Below are positions 6,575 to 12,977 of a stretch of DNA of 20,132 nucleotides, piece by piece. Each line of letters starts with the position of its first letter. Position 1 is the stretch's first letter. Source of the stretch: Nevskiaceae bacterium (lineage in GTDB: Bacteria; Pseudomonadota; Gammaproteobacteria; Steroidobacterales; Steroidobacteraceae); assembly GCA_031277355.1 (NCBI GenBank), contig JAITMN010000221.1:1-20132 (forward strand), read 5' to 3'. The translations under genes and the position numbers were made by a program. The notes beneath the pieces are model-generated. The model was given only the letters and a program-made list of their open reading frames with translations. It was not told where the DNA came from and did not search any database.

Positions 6575-8991
6575 CGCCGCACGACACCACCTGCTTTCAC
6601 TGCGGCGAAGGGCTGCCGGCCTTGCCGGTGGAGCAGAGCATCGAAGGCCAAACGCATCGCTACTGCTGCGCGGGCTGCGCGGCGGCGGCGATGTGGATTC
6701 ACGATGCACACCTTGATGACTACTACCGTCTGCGCAGTGATCCGGCCGGCCGCGTGCAAACCGAAGCCACCGATCTTTCGGCATGGGATGAAGTCGAACT
6801 GATCGACAGCGAATCGCGGCTCACGCCATCGGGACGCGAGATCACGCTGGTCACCGATGGCATGCGCTGCGCGGCCTGCGCGTGGCTGATCGACCGTGCG
6901 CTGTCGCGCGAAGCAGGCGTGATCGGCGTCAGCGCGAACGCGGTGACGGGCCGCATCCGCATCGAATGGAATCCGCACGAACGCAAGTTGTCGGCGCTGC
7001 TGCGGCGATTGCTGTTGCTGGGTTACCGCCCCGCACTGGCCGGTTCGATGCAGCGTGAACGTCAGCGCCGCGAAGATCGCCGCCGCTGGCTGCTGCGCGT
7101 AGGGCTTGCAGGGCTGGGCACCGTGCAGGCGATGATGTTCGCCGAAGCGCTGTATCTGGATACAGCAGGACAGATGCCGCTGCCCACGCGCGACTTTCTG
7201 CGCTGGATCACGTTCCTGATCGCAACGCCGGTGGTGTTCTGGTCGGGCTGGCCTTTTCTCTCCGGCGCATGGCGCGAGTTACGCGAACGCATGCCGGGCA
7301 TGGATACGCTGGTGGCGACATCAGTGTTGCTGGCCTGGGGCGCAAGCACAGTGGAAACGCTGCGCGGCGGACCGCAGGTGTGGTTCGACGCCGCCGTGAT
7401 GTTCGTATTCCTGCTGCTGCTGGCGCGGATGCTGGAACGTCGCGCCCGCTCTCTGGCCGCCGCGCGCGTGGATGCGCTGGCGCAGGCGCAGCCGCGCAGC
7501 GCGATGCGCGAGCGTGAGGATCAGAGTCTGGAGTCGATTCCGGTGGCGCGTCTGAAGCCCGGCGACATCGTGCGTGTGGCCGCAGGCGCAACGCTGCCCG
7601 CCGATGGCGTGCTGCTCGATGATGAAGCCTCATTCAGCGAAGCGCTGCTCACCGGCGAGAGCCGTCCGGTGCGGCATGTGGCCGGCGACGCAGTGCTTGC
7701 CGGCAGCGGCTGCGGTGATCGCGCGGTGCGAGTTCGCGTCACCGCGACCGGCGCGCGCACGCGGCTGTCGGAGTTGTCGCATCTGGTGCTGCGTGCGCAG
7801 GAGCAACGTCCGCGCATCGCACGCATCGCCGATCGCATCGCCTCGCGCTTCGTCGTCGTGCTGTTGCTGGCGGCGATTGCAATGTACCTGCTGTGGCTGC
7901 GCATCGAACCGGCGCGTGCGTTCGAAGTGGCGCTGTCGCTGCTGGTCATCAGTTGCCCGTGCGCGTTGTCGTTGTCGGTGCCGGCTGCGCTGGCGGCGGC
8001 GCATGGCACGTTGTCGCGCATCGGTGCGCTGGCCGTGCGCGCCGATGCGCTCGATACGCTATCGCGCGTCAGCGATGTGGTGTTCGATAAAACCGGCACG
8101 CTGGGCGGCGATGCCTGGCGCATCGCCGATGTGGAGACTTTCAACAACGCCATCACACCCGAAACCGCGCTGCAATGGGCGGCGGCGCTGGAACGCGACG
8201 TGCATCATCCCATTGCCGGCGCGTTTCAATGGCTGCAAGCCGAGCGCAGCGATGGCGGCGCACCCGCGCTGCAAGCTGATGCGGTGCAAGTGACGACCGG
8301 CCAAGGCATCAGCGGCATCGTCAATGGCCGCGCGCTGCGCTTGGGCACTGCGCCCTTCGCCGCTGCCCGCACCGACGATGGCGCGGTGTGGCTGGGCGAC
8401 GGCGCGCAGCCTCTGGCGCGCTTCGCCTTGCAGGAAAGCCAGCGCGAAGGCGCACGCGAAACCGTGCAGGCATTGCGTCAACGCGGCCTTGCGCTGCATC
8501 TGTTCAGCGGCGATGGCGAAGCCGCCGTGCAAGACTTTGCGCGCAACCTCGATCTGCCCGCTGCCAACACATACGGACGCCTGTCGCCGGAAGACAAACT
8601 CTCGCATCTGCGCGAACTGCAAAGCCAAGGCCGCATCGTTGCAATGGTAGGCGACGGCTTGAACGACGCGCCGGTGCTGGCGGGCGCGGATGTCTCCATC
8701 GCCGTGCCGGGCGCCGCGCCGCTGGCGCAGCAGTCGGCCGATCTGGTGCTCACCGCGCCATCGCTGCAACGTCTGCCGCGTCTGTTCGCATTGGCCGCGC
8801 GCACGCGCGCCGTCATCCGGCAAAACCTCGCGCTGTCGCTGGGCTACAACCTGATCGCGCTGCCGCTGGCGGCAATGGGTATGGTGCGACCGTGGATCGC
8901 TGCGCTCGCCATGGTGGTATCGTCATTGACCGTGACGCTGAACGCACTGCGCCTGTCGCGCGACAATCCGCTGCAAGAGGCCCGAAGATGA
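6571..8991 (+). CDS. ccoI: Copper-translocating P1B-type ATPase CcoI/FixI
   Basis: CcoI exports Cu(I) across the inner membrane for insertion into the CuB site of cbb3 oxidase. The 806-aa protein has an N-terminal cysteine-rich region (CFHC at 8-11, CCAGC at 32-36), a heavy-metal-binding domain with GMRCAAC (C100, C103), and eight predicted helices. P-type ATPase motifs are complete: TGES at 361-364, metal-site CPC at 462-464, phosphorylation site DKTGT at 506-510, HP at 546-547 and GDGLND at 694-699. The GTG at 6571 is chosen because it overlaps the ccoH stop by 4 nt and gives the N-terminus expected for FixI; no ATG fits as well. The stop overlaps ccoS by 4 nt. Confidence 0.96.
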   Translation: MTPHDTTCFHCGEGLPALPVEQSIEGQTHRYCCAGCAAAAMWIHDAHLDDYYRLRSDPAGRVQTEATDLSAWDEVELIDSESRLTPSGREITLVTDGMRCAACAWLIDRALSREAGVIGVSANAVTGRIRIEWNPHERKLSALLRRLLLLGYRPALAGSMQRERQRREDRRRWLLRVGLAGLGTVQAMMFAEALYLDTAGQMPLPTRDFLRWITFLIATPVVFWSGWPFLSGAWRELRERMPGMDTLVATSVLLAWGASTVETLRGGPQVWFDAAVMFVFLLLLARMLERRARSLAAARVDALAQAQPRSAMREREDQSLESIPVARLKPGDIVRVAAGATLPADGVLLDDEASFSEALLTGESRPVRHVAGDAVLAGSGCGDRAVRVRVTATGARTRLSELSHLVLRAQEQRPRIARIADRIASRFVVVLLLAAIAMYLLWLRIEPARAFEVALSLLVISCPCALSLSVPAALAAAHGTLSRIGALAVRADALDTLSRVSDVVFDKTGTLGGDAWRIADVETFNNAITPETALQWAAALERDVHHPIAGAFQWLQAERSDGGAPALQADAVQVTTGQGISGIVNGRALRLGTAPFAAARTDDGAVWLGDGAQPLARFALQESQREGARETVQALRQRGLALHLFSGDGEAAVQDFARNLDLPAANTYGRLSPEDKLSHLRELQSQGRIVAMVGDGLNDAPVLAGADVSIAVPGAAPLAQQSADLVLTAPSLQRLPRLFALAARTRAVIRQNLALSLGYNLIALPLAAMGMVRPWIAALAMVVSSLTVTLNALRLSRDNPLQEARR

Positions 8992-9149
8992 ACGCGCTGC
9001 TGCTGCTGATTCCGCTGAGTCTGTTGCTGCTGGTGGCGGCAATCTGGGCTTTCGTGTGGGCAGTGAAGAACGAGCAGTTCGACGACCTCGACACGCCGCC
9101 GCTCGATATCCTCTCGAAAGATCAGCACGAGCACGGCGATGAGCCCTGA
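8988..9149 (+). CDS. ccoS: cbb3-type cytochrome oxidase assembly protein CcoS
   Basis: CcoS is a very small membrane protein needed to obtain cofactor-loaded cbb3 oxidase. This 53-aa product has one N-terminal transmembrane helix (about 3-26), then WAVKNEQFDDLDTPPLDIL. The QFDDLD segment is the family signature. It overlaps ccoI by 4 nt (ATGA) and the next gene by 11 nt, continuing the coupled arrangement of the operon. Confidence 0.95.
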   Translation: MNALLLLIPLSLLLLVAAIWAFVWAVKNEQFDDLDTPPLDILSKDQHEHGDEP

Positions 9150-9882
9150 ACTGCTGGTCATCGGCAGCGCGCTGCTCACCGGTCTCATGGGCGGCGGTCA
9201 CTGCGCATTGATGTGCGGCGGCATCGCCACCGGGTTTTCAGCCAGCGCGCCCGCAACACCCACCTCAACGCAGCGCGGCTGGCTCACCGCGCTGCAACCC
9301 AACCTCGGACGCATCGCCACCTACACACTGGCCGGCATGATCGCCGGTGGCCTCGGCCACGGCATCGTGTCCGTGGCGCGCAATCCAACACTCACGCTGA
9401 CACTGCGCGCCGCCGTGGGAGTGGTGCTGATCATCGCCGCACTGCGACTGCTGGATCGCAGCGGCCGCCTCACCTTTCTCTCACTGCCGGCGCGACTGGG
9501 CTACCGCCTGACGCAACCCCTGCAGCGCCGCGTGCTGCCCGCGAACACACTGCCGCGCCGCCTGCTGGCCGGCGTGGCCTGGGGCTTTCTGCCCTGCGGA
9601 CTGTCGGCCACCGTGCTCACCGCCGCGTGGCTGCAAAGCCACGCGATACAGGGCGCACTGACGATGCTGGCCTTCGGTCTCGGCACGCTGCCGGTGATGC
9701 TGCCGCTGACGTGGAGCGGCGCACGGCTGGGTCAGCGTTTGCAACGCGGCCGATGGCGCATCGCCGCCGGCCTCACCGTGCTGCTGGCCGGCGTGATCAC
9801 GCTGGCCGCGCCGTGGCTCGGCCATCATCCGCGCCTGCATTCGGTGCTGGTGGCGCTGGGCTGTTCCAGTATCGCCAGCTGA
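9139..9882 (+). CDS. TauE/SafE-like membrane protein (cbb3 operon associated)
   Basis: This 247-aa multi-span membrane protein has about six predicted helices. It carries GGGHCALMCGG at residues 18-28 (C22, M25, C26) and WGFLPCGLSATVL in the second half, the paired half-repeat motifs typical of the SafE/DsbD-like group annotated as sulfite exporter TauE/SafE family. Homologues commonly follow ccoS in gamma- and betaproteobacterial cbb3 clusters, where a metal (copper) role is often suspected. Cys/Met motifs fit that, but the substrate is not shown here. The start at 9139 overlaps ccoS by 11 nt. It is the last gene of the operon; no convincing intrinsic terminator follows it. Confidence 0.88.
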   Translation: MSPELLVIGSALLTGLMGGGHCALMCGGIATGFSASAPATPTSTQRGWLTALQPNLGRIATYTLAGMIAGGLGHGIVSVARNPTLTLTLRAAVGVVLIIAALRLLDRSGRLTFLSLPARLGYRLTQPLQRRVLPANTLPRRLLAGVAWGFLPCGLSATVLTAAWLQSHAIQGALTMLAFGLGTLPVMLPLTWSGARLGQRLQRGRWRIAAGLTVLLAGVITLAAPWLGHHPRLHSVLVALGCSSIAS

Positions 9883-9900
9883 GACCACTCAGAACGGTTG

Positions 9901-9917
9901 TGCATATATATTATGCA
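9901..9917. repeat. Short inverted repeat at the island's left edge
   Basis: TGCATA (9901-9906) and TATGCA (9912-9917) are perfect 6-bp arms separated by 5 nt, only 18 bp past the end of the SafE-like gene. Arms with a short spacer resemble a tyrosine recombinase core site, but AT-rich DNA yields such repeats by chance. I found no clear copy at the other proposed edge. Confidence 0.25.
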
Positions 9918-9929
9918 AATAAATCTCAT

Positions 9930-10049
9930 ATGAAGAAGAAAATAAGCGAATTTTCTCGAAAAAAAACCGTATCCCTAGATGCTATTATCGACCGTAATTC
10001 TAAATATCGTTTAGATCAGTTGAATTATCCTCCTCTTGTGCAGCTTTAA
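9930..10049 (+). CDS. Possible 39-aa lysine-rich peptide ORF
   Basis: The ORF encodes MKKKISEFSRKKTVSLDAII followed by a tail ending in YPPLVQL. It uses AT-rich codons quite unlike the cco genes upstream. No good ribosome binding site precedes the ATG. It could be a true small gene, the truncated start of a longer foreign gene, or chance. I do not recognise it. Confidence 0.25.
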   Translation: MKKKISEFSRKKTVSLDAIIDRNSKYRLDQLNYPPLVQL

Positions 10050-10108
10050 TCTCCATTTTTCTTGAACTGCAAAACTGAACATTTCGCTCCAGTCGATAGC
10101 AAGCACTT

Positions 10109-10127
10109 CTGACGCCTCCGGCGTCAG
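10109..10127. terminator. Stem-loop, possible terminator
   Basis: CTGACGCC (10109-10116) and GGCGTCAG (10120-10127) form a perfect 8-bp stem with a TCC loop. A strong T-run is absent on either side (GCTTGGTT follows on +). It may be a factor-independent terminator of weak type or an unrelated repeat. It marks where GC content returns to high values. Confidence 0.4.
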
Positions 10128-10208
10128 GCTTGGTTACGCTTTGCGATTGAATCAGAATAAAACCAAGAAGTGAGGCCCGTGAAGCGGCTCGCCATCCCGA
10201 TCACAAAG

Positions 10209-10234
10209 GGCTTCATGCAATGTTGCATGAAGCC
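10209..10234. promoter_or_regulatory. Near-perfect 26-bp palindrome upstream of the MazE-like gene
   Basis: Arms GGCTTCATGCAA (10209-10220) and TTGCATGAAGCC (10223-10234) are perfect reverse complements around a central TG. The palindrome ends 14 bp before the antitoxin start at 10249. Antitoxins of type II systems usually repress their own operon through such palindromes, so this is a candidate operator; that role is inferred. Confidence 0.5.
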
Positions 10235-10248
10235 GCGCGAGGCCCCCA

Positions 10249-10659
10249 ATGACTGCAAGGACACCGACAGGCAGGTTGGGCCGGCATCGCCAGCGTGTGC
10301 GCGAGGCACAGTTTCGGCCGGTTCAATTTTGGGTTCCCAATACGCGCGCCGTTGACTTCGCGGAACATATACGCCAACAGTGCTTGAAATTGAATGGTGA
10401 CCCAGCAGAACGGGATGCGCTGCGGCTCACCGAGGAAGCTGCCGGATTGATGAGGGATGGGAGTGAAGCACGGCGACATCGTTACGGTAGTCCCACTTTG
10501 CAGGGGAGGACGTTGCCCCCGACGTGGCTAATCCGCGCGCGGGGGGGGGGCAAGAGGTCCTGGGCTGAAAGCGCCCCCTGCGGAAGGCGATTAGTCGCAC
10601 TTTTTTGGGGCGGCTGTGCTGTTGTCGTTGCGGCGGCGGGGAGCATAATTCCACCATGA
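10249..10659 (+). CDS. MazE-family (DUF3018-like) antitoxin with an aberrant C-terminal extension
   Basis: The first ~70 residues match the DUF3018 type of MazE antitoxin: GRHRQRVREAQFRPVQFWVP, then NTRAVDFAEHIRQQC and an acidic/helical tail (TEEAAGLMRD). Such proteins are normally 70-80 aa and end next to a mazF toxin gene. Here the frame runs on to 136 aa through ARRHRYG and a G10 tract, a low-quality sequence unlike a real domain. That suggests a frameshift or junction near residue 70. GAGG at about 10239-10242 can serve as ribosome binding site. The upstream palindrome may be its operator. Functional state is uncertain. Confidence 0.65.
   Translation: MTARTPTGRLGRHRQRVREAQFRPVQFWVPNTRAVDFAEHIRQQCLKLNGDPAERDALRLTEEAAGLMRDGSEARRHRYGSPTLQGRTLPPTWLIRARGGGKRSWAESAPCGRRLVALFWGGCAVVVAAAGSIIPP
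10463..10531 (+). pseudogene. Probable 5' remnant of a mazF-type toxin gene
   Basis: In a frame overlapping the antitoxin tail, GTG at 10463 opens VKHGDIVTVV, which resembles the MazF N-terminus (M-K-R-G-D-I/L-V-T-V). After VP the similarity is lost and a stop comes after 22 codons. The location directly after the MazE-like domain is where the toxin should start. The bulk of the toxin gene is absent from the following sequence. The match is short, so the call is tentative. Confidence 0.4.
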
Positions 10660-10763
10660 GCGCAAATCCTCGAACGCTTGCCGGGCTGTGGGTGAAATGA
10701 CGTGTCTAGCGGGCCTGTCCGAAATTCCGTGTTTGAGGCGTACCATGATGCTAAGGAGTACGT
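10532..10763. other. Non-coding debris with a G10 tract and likely IS256 left end
   Basis: No gene is supported. The stretch contains a run of ten G at 10541-10550 directly after GCGCGC. From about 10705 the sequence CGGGCCTGTCCGAAATTCCG looks like the terminal repeat and leader of an IS256-family element, followed by AAGGAG at 10753-10758 as ribosome binding site of the transposase remnant. Confidence 0.4.
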
Positions 10764-11178
10764 ATGCCTCGCAAATGCAAGAACCCGCCGGTACAGCTAC
10801 CAAAGATTCCCGCCGAACTGCTTGAACAGTTGGCGCCGGCCCGATGACCGGAGAGGCCATCAACTCGGCCTCGCTGGCCTTCAAGAAAGCCCTGATCGAA
10901 CGCGCGCGCCCTGGGCGGTGAGATGAACCACCATCTGAGCTATCCCTTGGGGGCTGACAAGCCATCTGGCGTAACCAACCAGCGCAACGGCAGTGGCCCC
11001 AAGACGGCCCCATTCGCGTTGAAGTCCCTCGCGACCGCCAGGGCAGCTTTGAACCGCTGCTGATCCCCAAGCACGAACGACGCTTACCGGCTTTGACGAC
11101 AAGATCATCGCCCTGTACGCCCGTGGCATGACCGTGCGGGAGATTCAGGGCTTCTTGCGCGAACAGTACCCCGGCGGC
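10764..11178 (+). pseudogene. IS256-family transposase remnant (N-terminal part, frameshifted)
   Basis: Pieces in successive frames match the N-terminal third of an IS256-family DDE transposase: LPKIPAELLEQL, then FKKALIERA, then NHHLSYPLGADKPSG, then FEPLLIPKHER, then DDKIIALYARGMTVREIQGF. Breaks between the pieces include a TGA at about 10845, an extra GCGC near 10906, loss of the segment between GSGPKT and PIRVEVPR near 11010, and another shift near 11080. The catalytic DDE domain is absent because the match stops at REQY. The gene is clearly dead. It starts at ATG 10764 with AAGGAG 5 nt upstream. Confidence 0.8.
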
Positions 11179-11304
11179 AAGAACTGGCGTAAGAAAAAGG
11201 GATTTCCGCTGGTGTATTACATCGACACTGGCGAAACTGAGCGAGCGGAAATACACTGGTACGAAGCCCACGGTATCGGAAAGGTTGAATTGAAAATCAA
11301 ATAG
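11173..11304 (+). pseudogene. C-terminal fragment of an unrecognised protein fused to the IS256 remnant
   Basis: In frame after the transposase piece, the sequence changes to GGKNWRKKKGFPLVYYIDTG, then ERAEIHWYEAHGIGKVELKIK and a TAG. It looks like a real protein tail (aromatic, alternating charged residues) but has no start of its own, so its 5' part was probably lost when the IS element inserted or was deleted. I cannot name the family. A small intact gene follows 11 nt later, which may once have been its partner. Confidence 0.45.
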
Positions 11305-11315
11305 CAGAAATCACC

Positions 11316-11531
11316 ATGAACTTGATGATCTGCGTAAATAACGATGGCTACCGGGCATCACTGAAAACGCGAACCGTCTATCAGTGCATTGAGGACGAAA
11401 AGGCGAAAAGACGCGGCATGGTGCGCGTTGTAGATGAGTCAGGTGAAGATTATCTGTATGACGCAGATATGTTTTTGCCGATTCAGCTTTCCTTGGAAAT
11501 CGAGCGCCAACTTTTCAAACACGCCACGTAA
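11316..11531 (+). CDS. Small conserved-looking hypothetical protein (71 aa)
   Basis: The protein starts MNLMICVNNDGYRASLKTRT and contains MVRVVDESGEDYLYDADMF before a helical acidic end. I recall similar short proteins with a DESGEDYLYP core as orphan hypotheticals in proteobacterial accessory regions, but know no function. It follows the truncated gene by 11 nt on the same strand, so it may be the surviving second gene of a two-gene unit. No clear Shine-Dalgarno site is seen (GCAGAAATCACC precedes the ATG). Confidence 0.6.
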   Translation: MNLMICVNNDGYRASLKTRTVYQCIEDEKAKRRGMVRVVDESGEDYLYDADMFLPIQLSLEIERQLFKHAT

Positions 11532-11576
11532 ATTTGACTCATCATCCCTCATAGTACCGCCTGACCGGAGGCGCAG

Positions 11577-11810
11577 ATGAACGCCAGTATGCAACCAGCA
11601 GACCTCAATGAAACCATCTGGCGCGATTTGCTCCATGCGGCCCGACATGACGATGGCGCAGCGGCCCGTGAAAACCTAGAGGCCGGTGTTCCCATCTACT
11701 ACGTCGAAGATGACACTCCGGAAGGATTGTTGATAAAAGAATACCCGGACGGGCATCGAGAGTTGATTCGTGTTGCCGGAGACCGTGAGGAAGTTGTCCG
11801 CACTCTGTGA
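11577..11810 (+). CDS. Small hypothetical protein (77 aa), partly duplicated at 14320-14418
   Basis: The protein reads MNASMQPADLNETIWRDLLH, then an acidic middle with VPIYYVEDDTPEGLLIKEYP and the end DGHRELIRVAGDREEVVRTL. I do not know the function; the fold is likely small alpha/beta. The start at 11577 is preceded by GGAG at about 11566-11569 (GACCGGAGGCGCAG). It lies 45 nt after the preceding small gene on the same strand. Its last 23 codons recur, diverged, about 2.6 kb downstream. Confidence 0.6.
   Translation: MNASMQPADLNETIWRDLLHAARHDDGAAARENLEAGVPIYYVEDDTPEGLLIKEYPDGHRELIRVAGDREEVVRTL
11739..11810 (+). repeat. Diverged direct repeat, copy 1 (copy 2 at 14332-14403)
   Basis: About 72 bp here align gap-free, at roughly 70 to 80 percent by eye, with 14332-14403 in the same orientation and the same reading frame. 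The copies bracket the small-gene and nucleotidyltransferase region. The divergence shows they are old paralogous pieces rather than a recent duplication. Confidence 0.55.
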
Positions 11811-11980
11811 ACGCACTTACTTCGCCAATGACAATCTTGCGCAAGAGAATCTGGCTCACCATTTCTAAGGATTGTCCGCCGCCAGTGCCGCGTTTTCCTT
11901 TTGAAGGATGCTTAGCGTGGAAATCACGACACGCACGCAACGACTCCAAAGCGCTACATGTCTCAAGCACAGAGGAATAA
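11811..11980. other. Intergenic stretch without a supported gene
   Basis: About 170 bp separate two short + strand genes. An open minus-strand frame crosses it (including KHPSKGKRGTGGGQSLEMVS) but extends antisense into the 77-aa gene and has no convincing start. I see no clear promoter or terminator. Confidence 0.3.
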
Positions 11981-12157
11981 ATGCCTTGCCAGGCTGTTGA
12001 AATTCAGCCCGATGCAGTCCCACTGAGAGGCTGGACTTGTGGGCAATACATTCAGGCTAATTCCAAAACGGTGGAAACAATGTGCAGGACATTGGCCATG
12101 CAGGAATGCGATTTTGAATTGATCGACATTCAGACCATATTCGCAACCTATCACTGA
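11981..12157 (+). CDS. Small hypothetical protein (58 aa)
   Basis: ATG at 11981 is preceded by AGAGGAATAA, a good ribosome binding site (AGAGGA at 11971-11976). The product starts MPCQAVEIQPDAVPLRGWTC and ends DFELIDIQTIFATYH, with a helical middle (TVETMCRTLAMQE). I do not recognise it. The next gene begins 16 nt after its stop, so the two probably form a transcription unit and may act together. Its size and the pairing recall a toxin-antitoxin module, but nothing in the sequence proves this. Confidence 0.5.
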   Translation: MPCQAVEIQPDAVPLRGWTCGQYIQANSKTVETMCRTLAMQECDFELIDIQTIFATYH

Positions 12158-12173
12158 CTTTATGGAGATCCCC

Positions 12174-12461
12174 ATGTCGGCACACAGCCACCCCAAGAGC
12201 TACCTGAGCGATGCACAGCGGCAAGCCTACGCGAACACCACCGCCGACCATCTATGCGCGGTTGAAGCCCTGGCGGCCACCAAAGCCGATGACCCACAAA
12301 CGGCCTTTGCATGGATGGCTTGCAGGCAGGACATGCCGCCCGAAGCACTGCTGTTTCTCAAGCGCACCAGCGGAGCGGATTTCATCCGAAAATATGGGTT
12401 CGATCTCCAACGAGCCAACGAAGAATTTGGACCGGATTGGCTAGATAACTCGCGATACTAA
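12174..12461 (+). CDS. Hypothetical protein (95 aa), second gene of a small pair
   Basis: The start at 12174 (MSAHSHPKSYLSDAQRQAYA) is chosen because GGAG at 12164-12167 lies 6 nt upstream; an ATG at 12162 would contain that site itself. The product is mostly helical, with a hydrophobic centre (AFAWMACRQDMPPEALLFLK) and an acidic end FGPDWLDNSRY. No known family is recognised. It follows the 58-aa gene by 16 nt. A short GCCAAC/GTTGGC stem at 12467-12487 just after the stop could be a weak terminator, without a clear T-run. Confidence 0.55.
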   Translation: MSAHSHPKSYLSDAQRQAYANTTADHLCAVEALAATKADDPQTAFAWMACRQDMPPEALLFLKRTSGADFIRKYGFDLQRANEEFGPDWLDNSRY

Positions 12462-12542
12462 AATACGCCAACCATTTTCCAGTTGGCAAATCGCCGACTG
12501 CATCCCCATCGTCCACACTGATATCGCGCAGTAAAGAATCTC

Positions 12543-12755
12543 CTAAATTAATTCGCTCAAACGCTTTGCAAGCATGTTCACTGCCTCTTGATCGTCCAGC
12601 AGACCGGATCGCTTGGCATCAAGTTCTTTGGCCTCTTCGCGTAGCTTGTTGATCTTCGCGCGGTTAACCTTGATGCTTTTTTTAACCGCCACTAGCTCGG
12701 GGAGCATGGCCGCCAAGCCGCTAAGCAACAACCGATCGGATTTGTCGGCTTTCAT
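12543..12755 (-). CDS. Small coiled-coil hypothetical protein (70 aa)
   Basis: The protein MKADKSDRLLLSGLAAMLPE continues with VKKSIKVNRAKINKLREEAK and ELDAKRSGLLDDQEAVNMLA, a strongly helical, charged sequence likely to form a coiled coil. No family is recognised. It lies 9 nt downstream of the 70-aa partner of the nucleotidyltransferase on the same strand, so it may be the third gene of that operon. No strong ribosome binding site is seen. Confidence 0.5.
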   Translation of the reverse strand: MKADKSDRLLLSGLAAMLPELVAVKKSIKVNRAKINKLREEAKELDAKRSGLLDDQEAVNMLAKRLSELI

Positions 12756-12764
12756 CTAAAGAAG

Positions 12765-12977
12765 TTACTTTCCATCGTCGGAGCTTCTGCTTGGACACGG
12801 CTGAATTTTGGGGTAGCGCAGAGGCAAAGCATGCAAAAAAATTGCCACTTTAGATAGTTCATCCAATGCCTCTAGTCTTTCCGCAACGGTCATTGTCCTG
12901 GCTCGCCGTAGTTGCTCACGGCGAACACCATCAAATGTGGTCAGCGACCAGTCAATAAAATCTTCATCATTAGCCAT
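12765..12977 (-). CDS. Small partner protein of the nucleotidyltransferase (70 aa)
   Basis: The product starts MANDEDFIDWSLTTFDGVRR and continues with EQLRRARTMTVAERLEALDELSK. Similar small proteins with a W-S/T-x-TT-(F/W)-(D/E)-G pattern followed by a helical basic segment are, as I recall, encoded next to AbiEii-like nucleotidyltransferases. The ATG at 12977 is chosen because AGGAGG lies 6 nt upstream, inside the end of the nucleotidyltransferase gene, and the genes overlap by 8 nt (ATGGCTAA). Tight coupling suggests a two-component module. Which member would be toxin or antitoxin cannot be told from the sequence. Confidence 0.6.
   Translation of the reverse strand: MANDEDFIDWSLTTFDGVRREQLRRARTMTVAERLEALDELSKVAIFLHALPLRYPKIQPCPSRSSDDGK

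Larger units (their letters stand above)
9883..10248. other. AT-rich junction region between the cco operon and the accessory island
   Basis: GC content drops sharply right after the SafE-like gene, especially about 9900-10080, and recovers after about 10100. Apart from a possible 39-codon ORF and three symmetric elements listed separately, I see no gene here. The change makes this the likely left edge of the foreign island. A short CTGAG/CTCAG stem (9879-9892) has no T-run and is not a convincing operon terminator. Confidence 0.5.

Noticed and set aside
9213..10049. 278-codon + frame covering the SafE-like gene and the AT-rich region
   Set aside because: Most of it is an out-of-frame shadow of the SafE-like gene. 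Only its last 40 codons (from 9930) might be a separate small ORF.
10591..11271. 226-codon minus-strand frame across the IS256 remnant
   Set aside because: It is antisense to recognisable IS256 transposase pieces and has no domain of its own.
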